Positions 8,681 through 16,845 of a DNA stretch of 64,000 bases are shown here, piece after piece; position 1 is the first letter of the stretch; the number at the start of each line of letters is the position of its first letter. The stretch covers positions 1 through 64,000 of the forward strand of contig CALLPI010000026.1 in assembly GCA_938015595.1 (NCBI GenBank), given 5' to 3'. The position numbers were made by a program, and so were the translations under genes. This DNA comes from an uncultured Saprospiraceae bacterium. GTDB lineage: Bacteria > Bacteroidota > Bacteroidia > Chitinophagales > Saprospiraceae. The notes below the pieces were generated by a model. That model saw nothing but the letters and a program-made list of their open reading frames with translations. It was not told the DNA's origin and made no database searches.

Positions 8681-8749
8681 GATATCAGGGTGTTTTGTGC
8701 TGCCTGGAGGCTGCCCCTTTACCGGAGGTAGGATGAGCATGGTTTTGCG

Positions 8750-8932
8750 ATGCGCCGAAATAAAGGTTTTCTGCCTGTTTGTGCATTATCTGTCTTCGTC
8801 TGGAGGAGTAGCGGTCATGAGGCTGAACAGGGCGGAGTACCCTTCACTGTTCTGGCAACTAATGGTCAGGCGGTATGCTTAAGTTTTTATTTTGCTTCAG
8901 TAAAAGGAACGCATAAAAATCATTTGTTGTAA
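8750..8932 (+). CDS. Doubtful small frame, 60 aa, possible gene remnant
   Basis: ATG at 8750 opens 60 codons with a signal-peptide-like start (MRRNKGFLPVCALSVFVW) and a body including VPFTVLATNGQAV. No family is recognised. It fills the gap between the hypothetical protein and the diacylglycerol kinase. It could be a small exported protein, a decayed fragment or chance. Confidence 0.25.
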   Translation: MRRNKGFLPVCALSVFVWRSSGHEAEQGGVPFTVLATNGQAVCLSFYFASVKGTHKNHLL

Positions 8933-9043
8933 TAGCTCTGACGTACTTGAATGAAGTACTTTTCGGCAACCAAACTTTCATAGGCGATTGGCCGTAGACT
9001 ACTCGGAGATCTTCTCTGCGGCGGGCACTAAATATTGACTATC

Positions 9044-9406
9044 ATGAAGAACCGACTCAACAGTTTTGTCTTTGCTGCCCGCGGCCTGGTAGAGGTGTGG
9101 CGCTCGCAGCCCAACATGCGCATCCATCTGGTGGCGGCGGCATTGGCCATTGGCTTGGGCGCATGGCTTCAACTATCTGTTACAGAGTGGTGCATTCTGG
9201 CGCTTGCCATTGGCACGGTACTGGCTGCCGAGTGCTTCAATACAGCACTAGAACACCTCACTGACTTAGCATCGCCTGGATTTCATCCACTGGCTGGCAA
9301 AGCCAAAGATGCAGCAGCAGCGGCAGTATTGGCGGCGGCCATAGCCGCAGCCTGTGTAGGGGTGGGCCTTTTTCTGCCCCGATTGTGGCGCTTGCTAAAT
9401 GCGTAG
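9044..9406 (+). CDS. dgkA: Diacylglycerol kinase family protein
   Basis: 120 aa, the normal DgkA size. Three membrane helices and the family signature AECFNTALEHLTDL followed by KAKDAAAAAV are clear; the Glu and Asn of that motif bind metal-ATP. The E. coli enzyme phosphorylates diacylglycerol; Gram-positive relatives act on undecaprenol, and the true lipid here is not settled by sequence. The ATG at 9044 is chosen over a TTG 9 nt upstream. It stands 124 nt ahead of an outer-membrane protein gene. Confidence 0.92.
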   Translation: MKNRLNSFVFAARGLVEVWRSQPNMRIHLVAAALAIGLGAWLQLSVTEWCILALAIGTVLAAECFNTALEHLTDLASPGFHPLAGKAKDAAAAAVLAAAIAAACVGVGLFLPRLWRLLNA

Positions 9407-9530
9407 CGCCGTTTTCTAATGTAGCAGGCATATCTTGCTGCTTTTGGTGCTTTGTATGTACATTTGTTTGGTGGCAGCAAATCATTGCTGTTGCAAGCGC
9501 CATTTATCCCAAAAACAAAGCAACTGTCTC

Positions 9531-11030
9531 ATGAAGGCACTCTCGCTATTTCTTTGCATCTTCATTATTTTGGCTTTATCGGATGCATACGCCCAGGAGC
9601 AAGCAGGTCTGCGCTTCGGCAACTTCGCCGGCGTCAATGGTTGGGCTATAAACCCCTCGGCACATACCACTACGCCATACCGTTGGGAATTAAACTTGGC
9701 AGAAAGTGCCGCGTTTTTTGACAACAACTACGCCTACTTTCGCCAGACTCGCTTGCTGAGTTTTGCCCGAAAGCCTAGCACCCTGCAGTTTGCCTTCGCA
9801 CCCGATCACGACAAGGAAAACCCTGCGCCGTCGGGCAGTATTGTGCTCGATTTTTTTGATGACAGCAGCAAGCGCTATGCCTTTGGGCAGGTCAGCATAA
9901 TGGGGCCCGCTTTCTTTGTGCGCCTCAATCTCAATCATACCCTGGGGCTGTTCACCCGGGCCAGGGCATTTGCTTCCGGCACAGGATTGGTCAATGATTT
10001 TAGCTATTACCGATACTTCAATCGGCCTTTTTATGAGCCATTTCGGGTGCAGCCTTTTCGCATGGGTATGGCCGCCTGGGCAGAACTGGGGCTGAACTAC
10101 CTGTATCAAGCTGAAACAGCTAACGGCCACCTGGGCATTGGCGTCAGCGGGCGTTATTTGCAATCCTGGGAGGGCATTTACTGGCGCAACCATACTGCTT
10201 TTCCGCTAGCCAAACTTCCTGGCGATACCCTGCGAGGTGGCCCTATTCATTTTGAGTATGCCCACACTACCTCCAACTTAGCCGAAGAAGGCCGCAGGAT
10301 ACAGTCCAACGGTGGAGGTTGGGCTTTTGACCTGGGTATGACCTATACTATAGGAGAGCCAAGCGACTACGAATGGCGCCTGGGTTTCAGTTTGTTGGAC
10401 ATAGGCCGTCTGAATTTCAGCCAGTTAGCCCGCACACACCGAGTGCGCACCACCGGCAGTGAATCCGTCATTGGCTTTGACGACTATGACAGTTTGGTCA
10501 TGCCGCAAGAGCTGGAACCAATGTTACAGCTGTTCAGTACCCATACGTTGGGCGATCCTTCGGCTTCTGTAACTGGCACGCGCTTCGGCCTATGGCTACC
10601 GGCGGCGTTTAGCGTGCAGGCAGACCGCAAGTTGGCTCAAGGGCTATATATGCAAGCCTTGTGGGTGCAGGGCTTACCTTTGCCGGGCGCTGCATTGCAA
10701 CGCGGCAGCCTGCTGGCTATAACGCCCCGATGGGAAAAACGCTGGTTCGAACTGGCTATACCAGTATCATTGTATCAGGTAAGGCGTTTACAAATGGGGC
10801 TTGCTGGGCGGCTCGGCCCACTTACCCTGGGTACTGACCGCCTGGGCAGTATTTTTGCGCCTTCTCGTTTTAGCGGCACAGACGTCTATTTTGCATTCAA
10901 AATCGCGCCCTTTAAAGTCCAAAGCGCCGGTAAATACAAGGACCCGCGCGATGGAGGAGGAAGCTACCGTCATGCCCGGGCAGCGCGCGTTAGGGTAGGC
11001 GGTGGCACAGTCAGGTGTTATCGGTTTTGA
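9531..11030 (+). CDS. Predicted outer-membrane beta-barrel protein (DUF5723-like)
   Basis: 499 aa with a clean signal peptide (MKALSLFLCIFIILALSDAYAQ). The rest alternates aromatic and small residues as in outer-membrane barrels. The segment ARAFASGTGLVNDFSYYRYF and the opening 'GxNGWAINPS' layout resemble the large Bacteroidota DUF5723-type family; that assignment is from memory and not checked. The function of this family is unknown. The start at 9531 is chosen because it begins the signal peptide. The C-terminal 30 residues are unusually basic and Gly/Arg-rich. Confidence 0.75.
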   Translation: MKALSLFLCIFIILALSDAYAQEQAGLRFGNFAGVNGWAINPSAHTTTPYRWELNLAESAAFFDNNYAYFRQTRLLSFARKPSTLQFAFAPDHDKENPAPSGSIVLDFFDDSSKRYAFGQVSIMGPAFFVRLNLNHTLGLFTRARAFASGTGLVNDFSYYRYFNRPFYEPFRVQPFRMGMAAWAELGLNYLYQAETANGHLGIGVSGRYLQSWEGIYWRNHTAFPLAKLPGDTLRGGPIHFEYAHTTSNLAEEGRRIQSNGGGWAFDLGMTYTIGEPSDYEWRLGFSLLDIGRLNFSQLARTHRVRTTGSESVIGFDDYDSLVMPQELEPMLQLFSTHTLGDPSASVTGTRFGLWLPAAFSVQADRKLAQGLYMQALWVQGLPLPGAALQRGSLLAITPRWEKRWFELAIPVSLYQVRRLQMGLAGRLGPLTLGTDRLGSIFAPSRFSGTDVYFAFKIAPFKVQSAGKYKDPRDGGGSYRHARAARVRVGGGTVRCYRF

Positions 11031-11224
11031 TTTTTTCGTGAAAACTCACATGCAGGCGTTGTACCTGAGTGTTTGCATCTAAGAGTTAATAAGTTGAGAA
11101 GAGGCGCCCATCTTTCTCCAAACTATCGTACAAGCGCTACTTCGATGGGCTATTGGCGAATTTGAGGAAGTTCTTGGATCTGGATGGCGTTGGCGAGCCC
11201 AGTGCGAAGCATAGCTTCCTCTCT

Positions 11225-12307
11225 CTACAAAAATCCCTCGAGCGTTGTATCCTCTGAGGAGAAGTTCCATGACCAGGTATCCAAAAAGCGAAGTGCCAGG
11301 CTGAGCAGATCAATACAGTGACGGATATCCTGCTTGTGCGCCAGCTCAATGGTTTGGTGTATGTGGCGTAAGGGGATGGAGATAGCTCCAGCAATGGCGC
11401 CTTTTTTGCCGGAGCGCTGTACTCCGGCGGTGTCGGTGCCACCGGTGTGCAGTATTTCTAGTTGCCAGGGTATCTGGTGAGTGTTGGCCAGATGCTTGAG
11501 ATAGCTTACCATGCGATAGTCGCAAATGACCGAGCCGTCGAGCATTTTGATAGCAGCGCCCTTTCCCAGTCGGGTCACCATTTCGTGAGGTTGTGCACCT
11601 GGCACGTCAAAGGCAATGGTGACGTCGAGGCCAAAGCCAAAGTCGGGGTCAATGAGGTGTGCCGCCGACATGGCGCCGCGCAGGCCTACTTCTTCTTGTA
11701 CAGTGAAGACGGCATATACATCATAGGGTAGGGCTTGCCCTTGGAGGGCTCGCAGTGCTTCAATGAGGATGAACACAGATACGCGGTTGTCGAGCGACTT
11801 GCTGTTCACACAGCTGCCCATTTCGATGAGTTCGCGTTCGCGGGTCACGGGGTCGCCTATGGAGACAATTTCCAACACTTCCGCCTTGCTCATGCCTACA
11901 TCAATGAAGTATTCATGGATGGGGACGGTTTTGGTGCGCTCTTCAGGTTTCATAAGGTGTACAGGCTTGGAGCCCATGACGCCGATAATGTCGCGGCGGC
12001 CGTGTATGATGACGCGCTGGGAGGTGAGAGTTTTGGGGTCGAATCCCCCCAGGGGGTGAAAGCGCAGGAAGCCGTCGTCGTCAATGTGGGTAATGATGAA
12101 GGAGATTTCATCCATGTGGGCGGCTACCATAACCCTTTTGCGTTGTTGGCCACGCCTAATGGCAATGACGTTGCCCATATTGTCCACCTGAAGTTCGTCG
12201 GCCAGGGGGCGCACCTCCTTGATAACCAGCTCCCGGATGCGTTGTTCAAAGCCCGGCGCACCGGGGGTCTCACATATTTTTTTGAGAAGCGCTACGTGAA
12301 TGCTCAT
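11225..12307 (-). CDS. M42 family metallo-aminopeptidase
   Basis: 360 aa, cytoplasmic. Motifs of the M42 (FrvX/PepA/TET) family are in order: VAAHMDEISF (His and Asp metal ligands), SLDNRV (bridging Asp), VQEEVGLRG (catalytic Glu and metal Glu), AFDVPG and TGGTDTAG. Such enzymes are large tetrahedral dimetal aminopeptidases that trim peptides released by proteases. It is transcribed alone on the minus strand, divergent from the flippase gene with 99 nt between starts. Confidence 0.95.
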   Translation of the reverse strand: MSIHVALLKKICETPGAPGFEQRIRELVIKEVRPLADELQVDNMGNVIAIRRGQQRKRVMVAAHMDEISFIITHIDDDGFLRFHPLGGFDPKTLTSQRVIIHGRRDIIGVMGSKPVHLMKPEERTKTVPIHEYFIDVGMSKAEVLEIVSIGDPVTRERELIEMGSCVNSKSLDNRVSVFILIEALRALQGQALPYDVYAVFTVQEEVGLRGAMSAAHLIDPDFGFGLDVTIAFDVPGAQPHEMVTRLGKGAAIKMLDGSVICDYRMVSYLKHLANTHQIPWQLEILHTGGTDTAGVQRSGKKGAIAGAISIPLRHIHQTIELAHKQDIRHCIDLLSLALRFLDTWSWNFSSEDTTLEGFL

Positions 12308-12406
12308 TCCATTAAAAGGTTTTACATTTTGCGCGGCTAAAATACCACTATTTCCGGCGCTGCTGCCGTATTCTTGTTAAAATTGCATCTGCAAGAGAGA
12401 AGCACC

Positions 12407-13912
12407 ATGTCAGTGCTCAGAAAATTAGCCGGCGAAACGGCCATCTATGGCATCAGTAGCATCTTGACCCGGATGGTCAACTGGGTGCTGCTCACGCCTT
12501 ATTTTACGCGGCGTGTTTTTGCCGATACCCCGGCGGAGTATGGCCAAATCAACGAGCTGTACGTATGGGTAGCCTTGCTGATGGTGCTGACCACCTATCG
12601 CATGGAGACAGCCCTTTTTCGCTTTGGCCGCCGGCAGGAGGATATGCCCAGAGCATTTAGTACGGCGTCGTGGTCGTTGTTGGGCAGTACAGCCTTCATC
12701 ACGGCTTTACTGTTGTTGTTTTTGCAGCCATTGGCGCGGGTGTTGCGATACGGCGACCGGCCCGACTATGTGTTGTGGTTTATCCTTATCGTGGCTGCCG
12801 ATACGCTGTGCGCCCTACCGTTTGCTCGGCTTAGGCTGCGGGGGCACCCCATGCGATTTGCCTTGTTGAAGGTGGGCAGCATCGGCCTCAACATGATGTT
12901 CATTTTCTTCTTCTTTGAGTTGGCACCCTGGATGGTGGCAAAAGACTGGGGCTGGGTCAAGGCCTGGTATCACCCCGAAGACAGGGTGGCGTACGTATTC
13001 ATTGCCAATTTCCTGGCCAGCGCCTCGCTATTGCTTTATTTCCTGCCCTTGTATGGGCGTCTGTGGCGCGAGGGGTTCGATCGGGCGCTGTGGCAGCGCA
13101 TGTTGGCCTATGGCTTGCCTTTGGTACCTTCAGGGGTGGCTGGAGTGGTCAACCAACTCATTGGTGTGCCTATGATCAAAGAACTGGCCTCGCCCGACTT
13201 GGCGTACAACTTTGCTCTGGCAGGTATTTATTCGGCAGCGGCCAAGTTTGCTGTAATGATGAATCTCTTCACCCAGGCTTACAACTACGCGGCTGAGCCG
13301 TTTTTCTTTCGGCATTCAGGTGCTTCTGATGATCGCAAGGTGTATGGTATTGCTACCCAGGCTTTTGCCCTTGTGGGGTGCGTTGCCTTTCTGGTCATCA
13401 TGTTGTACATAGACGTCATACAGCACCTGCTGGGCAAAAACTACCGCGAAGGGCTGGGGGTCGTGCCCGTACTCTTGGCTGCCAACCTGATGCTAGGCTT
13501 GTACTACAATTTTTCCATCTGGTTTAAACTAGCCGACCGTACCCACTACGGCAGCTACATTTCGTTGGCGGGTATGGGCATCACGCTGGGGTTAAATGCT
13601 TGGCTCATTCCACACCCCCAGGTGGGATACTATGCGCCGGCATGGGCTTCGCTGGCTTGCTACACCTTCATGACGACAGCTGCTTGGCATACTGGTCGCC
13701 GGCACTATCCCATCCCTTTCCCCGTAGTTCGCATCGGGCTGTACATGCTGCTCACAGGAGTTTTTTACCTGGCAGCACGGGGGGTTGAGCGATCTCTGCC
13801 AAATGCTTCTGAGGGTCTTTTGTTGGTGGTCAAAACGCTGTGGTTGCTGCTTTACCTGGTTAGCATCGGTTGGTTGGAGCGCAAGCACCTGAAGGCATGG
13901 AGGCGGAAGTAG
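12407..13912 (+). CDS. Polysaccharide/O-antigen flippase-like membrane protein
   Basis: 501 aa with about 12-14 hydrophobic helices, typical of the MOP/PST transporters (Wzx-like) that flip lipid-linked oligosaccharides. The N-terminal segment KLAGETAIYGISSILTRMVNWVL resembles other members. No glycosyltransferase or capsule genes are nearby, so the substrate is unknown. The ATG at 12407 is chosen over a TTG at 12374, as homologous proteins start with the short basic segment just before the first helix. Confidence 0.85.
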   Translation: MSVLRKLAGETAIYGISSILTRMVNWVLLTPYFTRRVFADTPAEYGQINELYVWVALLMVLTTYRMETALFRFGRRQEDMPRAFSTASWSLLGSTAFITALLLLFLQPLARVLRYGDRPDYVLWFILIVAADTLCALPFARLRLRGHPMRFALLKVGSIGLNMMFIFFFFELAPWMVAKDWGWVKAWYHPEDRVAYVFIANFLASASLLLYFLPLYGRLWREGFDRALWQRMLAYGLPLVPSGVAGVVNQLIGVPMIKELASPDLAYNFALAGIYSAAAKFAVMMNLFTQAYNYAAEPFFFRHSGASDDRKVYGIATQAFALVGCVAFLVIMLYIDVIQHLLGKNYREGLGVVPVLLAANLMLGLYYNFSIWFKLADRTHYGSYISLAGMGITLGLNAWLIPHPQVGYYAPAWASLACYTFMTTAAWHTGRRHYPIPFPVVRIGLYMLLTGVFYLAARGVERSLPNASEGLLLVVKTLWLLLYLVSIGWLERKHLKAWRRK

Positions 13913-14095
13913 GGCACTAGGGGTGATGGCGGCAAGGCACAGGGGTTATGTCTGGTGTACCTACTACGTGCATACGGGCAAATTTTGTATGCAGAAGAGA
14001 CATACGAGCCCTTCATGCTTTTGGGGCTTGATAATGCATTGGATGAGACCGTAGATTTATGCAATTGCTTCATGTATCTCTTGAGCAAACTTCAA

Positions 14096-16039
14096 TCACT
14101 GCCGCCTTGTGGCGCGGGTTGGTGTACCAGTCTGTGCTTCGGCTTCCGGCAGATTGGAGACAGGCACAGGCGATGAGGGAGTTGCTGGCGCCAGCCGCAA
14201 AGAGCAAGGTTGGCTAAAGAGGGCATCCAGGGTGAGTGGGCGGCAGGGCTTTATCTCGTCCCATTGAAAGCCCTCCAGGCGCATTTTGCGGTGGTCGGCC
14301 TGTTGCATGGGTTCCAGCCTAGACTTTGGCTCGGCCAGGAATTTGATGCGTTCAATGCGGTTGCTGCCGAAGTACAGTACCATATCGCTGCATACGGTTT
14401 TGTTGACGCCGATGTAGGCGCCGTCGTCGTCGCGGGCATAGTAAACAGACTGTGCGTTGCCCGACACATCCATCACGCGTAGTTCTTGTTCGCGGAAGTA
14501 AGCGGTGATTTGCCGGCCTTTGATTTGGTTGAAGAACTGTTCGTCGGGCGAGTTAATGATGAAGCTGTTGTTTTGCAATAGTATGGTGTGAATTTTACTG
14601 TTGCGCAGGGTCAGCAAGATGGTATCGGCAGAAAATTGGCTGGTGTCTGACCAGATGAGGGGCATGTGATACAGACGGAAGATGCTGTCTTGGGTGTGAT
14701 AGGCTAGAGAGTCGCATATGGCCTGGAGGTTGTTTTTGAGGATGCGTACATCGCGAAAGGCCAGCAGGAGGCGGCTGCTATCAGTTTCGGAAGATTGTAT
14801 GCGTAGGGAAACCAGGGTGTCGGCGGTCATGAAGAGGGTATCGCCGTCGAGAAGTGTAGTAAGCATGGGGCGGCCGGCCTTGCCTCCGGAGGCCTTGATG
14901 AAACCGGATTCGCGGTCGTATGCAGCCTGGGTGCAGGTTATGGAGAGTTGGGCGGCAGTGTCTTGCCATATTACGTTGCCGACGGCCAGGCTAAGACCAG
15001 AGGCTTCGTCGGTGTCCATCTCATCGGCTTCCAGAATTTGGGGTGGGTCGCTGACGCGGCTTCTGCCGCGGGTTTTGAATGTTTTGTTTTTGGCGTCATA
15101 GATGATTTCCTGAGACGATATTTCTTTAGCGTCGTAGCGCAGGTAGGCGTTGCCTTTGAGGAAGGTTTTGTTGGCACGTTGATCGTGCTGGATGAGTTCA
15201 GCAGTGGCACGGCGCTCGCCTTCTTCAAACCAGGCGTTCTGTTGGAGGGTAAACACCTCAAACTTGCCGTCGTAGCGGATGGTGTCGGCAGTAGCTTTCT
15301 GAATACCTCTTACAAACTGGGCATTGCGGTTAAACTCGGCAAAATTGGTTTCTGTATTGTAAAAGCCGCTTTCAGTGTAAATTTTTGACTCTCCAGTGGC
15401 AATGATAGTCGGGCCAAGGAAGTAGGCAGTTTTGGTGTCTATATTAAACTTGAGAGTATCAGATTTAAGGCTAAACTCTGGGTCGGTCACTTCCACACCG
15501 TTGCGGAAATATACCTCCTTTTGCTCTATGTAGAAATAGCCGCGTCTGCTTTTGAGGCGACTTTGGCCGTTGGTCAGCAAGGCACCATCGGCGTAGGTGG
15601 CCAGTTTGGTATTGAGGTCATATTGGAGCCGGTTGGTGTAGAGTTTCTGCTCGCCATTGACAAGTACCACATTGCCAAAGAGTTCGGCCTGGCGGGTTTG
15701 AATGTAGTACGTCAGTGAATCGGCAAAGATGACGGCAGTGTCGCCTTGCTGTATAGTGACGTTGCCAAAGGCTTGTACACGGTATCGGTCTTCGATGATG
15801 GCTGAGTCACAATACATATACACGCTGTCTTGGTGTAATTGCACATCGCCCACGAGTTTTTGTAGCGTCTTGCCTTTGTATTGAATGAAGTTGAAGGTCT
15901 GGGCGAAGTCCACTTCTACCGTCCGAGGCGTCTTGGTGCTTTGAGCCTGGAGCGGCATGGCGCCAATCATAACCCATAGGGCTGACAATAGCCCAAGCAC
16001 AAACGCCGCCTTGAACCTCTGGTGCCTGCGTAACTTCAT
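14096..16039 (-). CDS. OstA/LptA-like exported protein
   Basis: 647 aa with a signal peptide ending near residue 33 (LQAQ). The sequence is made of repeated beta-strand units such as VGDVQLHQDSVYMYCDSA and FGNVVLVNGEQKLYTNRL, the OstA_2 fold related to LptA and to the N-terminus of LptD. In Bacteroidota this long OstA-like protein is thought to help carry LPS across the periplasm; that is inference from the family. The C-terminal 60 residues are Pro/Thr-rich and not part of the repeat. Upstream lie the DUF1573 gene and its terminator, so transcription is probably independent. Confidence 0.85.
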   Translation of the reverse strand: MKLRRHQRFKAAFVLGLLSALWVMIGAMPLQAQSTKTPRTVEVDFAQTFNFIQYKGKTLQKLVGDVQLHQDSVYMYCDSAIIEDRYRVQAFGNVTIQQGDTAVIFADSLTYYIQTRQAELFGNVVLVNGEQKLYTNRLQYDLNTKLATYADGALLTNGQSRLKSRRGYFYIEQKEVYFRNGVEVTDPEFSLKSDTLKFNIDTKTAYFLGPTIIATGESKIYTESGFYNTETNFAEFNRNAQFVRGIQKATADTIRYDGKFEVFTLQQNAWFEEGERRATAELIQHDQRANKTFLKGNAYLRYDAKEISSQEIIYDAKNKTFKTRGRSRVSDPPQILEADEMDTDEASGLSLAVGNVIWQDTAAQLSITCTQAAYDRESGFIKASGGKAGRPMLTTLLDGDTLFMTADTLVSLRIQSSETDSSRLLLAFRDVRILKNNLQAICDSLAYHTQDSIFRLYHMPLIWSDTSQFSADTILLTLRNSKIHTILLQNNSFIINSPDEQFFNQIKGRQITAYFREQELRVMDVSGNAQSVYYARDDDGAYIGVNKTVCSDMVLYFGSNRIERIKFLAEPKSRLEPMQQADHRKMRLEGFQWDEIKPCRPLTLDALFSQPCSLRLAPATPSSPVPVSNLPEAEAQTGTPTRATRRQ

Positions 16040-16072
16040 AACTACTTCTCTGCAAGGTGCCTACAAGCAAAA

Positions 16073-16099
16073 GCCACCCTGAAATGCGGACAGGGTGGC
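16073..16099 (-). terminator. Intrinsic terminator after the DUF1573 gene
   Basis: GCCACCCTG (16073-16081) pairs perfectly with CAGGGTGGC (16091-16099) around a 9-nt loop. On the minus strand it is followed by TTTTGCTT. It is 29 nt past the stop codon of the DUF1573 gene. Confidence 0.85.
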
Positions 16100-16127
16100 C
16101 TTTGCTTAAGCAGGAGTGAATTATGGA

Positions 16128-16592
16128 TTACTGGTTGTTTTTGAACATGTTATTTTGGCCTTCTGGCACAGCCGGCAACTCGGCGGGCTTGGGCTTCACA
16201 GTGCCCGTAATGGTGAGGATGACATCAGCCGGGTCTGCGTTAGTCGTTACTGTGATAGTCTTGTTGATGGGGCCAGGGCGGTCAGTGGCGTAACGTACTG
16301 TGAGCGTACCGGTGCCATTTACAGGAATCGGCTCTTTCGGCCATTCAGGTACAGTGCATCCGCAAGAGCTACGAGCGCTTTTGATGATGAGCGGCTCGGT
16401 GCCTACATTGGTAAATTTGAAGGTGCGGAACGGATCAGAGTTGTACTCCACGGTGCCGTAATCAATGGTGTACTTCTCGAATTTGATGGCTGGGCCATTC
16501 ACCTTTTCAACATTTTGACCTTGGGCTTGCTGTGCTTGGGCCACAGCAACGAAGGCAAAAGCCATGATCAGGATAGAAAAAAACTTCTTCAT
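16128..16592 (-). CDS. Exported DUF1573 domain protein
   Basis: 154 aa with a signal peptide (MKKFFSILIMAFAFVAVAQAQ). The mature part is one DUF1573 domain, an immunoglobulin-like beta sandwich: IDYGTVEYNSDPFRTFKFTN, IKSARSSCGCTVPEW with the characteristic CGC, and a final TITGTVK strand. The family is abundant in Bacteroidota envelopes and its role is unknown. The ATG at 16592 starts the signal peptide; an upstream ATG 20 codons earlier adds a non-signal stretch. A TAAATTTG element lies upstream. Confidence 0.92.
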   Translation of the reverse strand: MKKFFSILIMAFAFVAVAQAQQAQGQNVEKVNGPAIKFEKYTIDYGTVEYNSDPFRTFKFTNVGTEPLIIKSARSSCGCTVPEWPKEPIPVNGTGTLTVRYATDRPGPINKTITVTTNADPADVILTITGTVKPKPAELPAVPEGQNNMFKNNQ

Positions 16593-16747
16593 CAGTTTTC
16601 GATTTTTATTTCCAGAAATTAATGCAAATTTAGGAATTAAATTGTTTGACATAGCTGGTGAGGCGCCTCTAACGAGGTTAACGTTTGGTTAAACATGTTT
16701 TTGCGCATTCCGTTGATATGGTCAGCATTATTGTCAGCGTTTTGAGC

Positions 16748-16755
16748 TATATTTG
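16748..16755 (+). promoter_or_regulatory. -7 promoter element upstream of the E1 gene
   Basis: TATATTTG fits TAnnTTTG, about 90 nt before the E1 start codon. A TTG sits 14 nt upstream of it (16731-16733), closer than the usual spacing, so the -33 box is not certain. Confidence 0.4.
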
Positions 16756-16845
16756 CGCTCGAAAAGAGAGGAGTAAAATAAAATTCTTTATGACTGGGCC
16801 TTAAGCCAGCTCAATCAGTACAATAAACCAAGTAAAGCCAAAAAA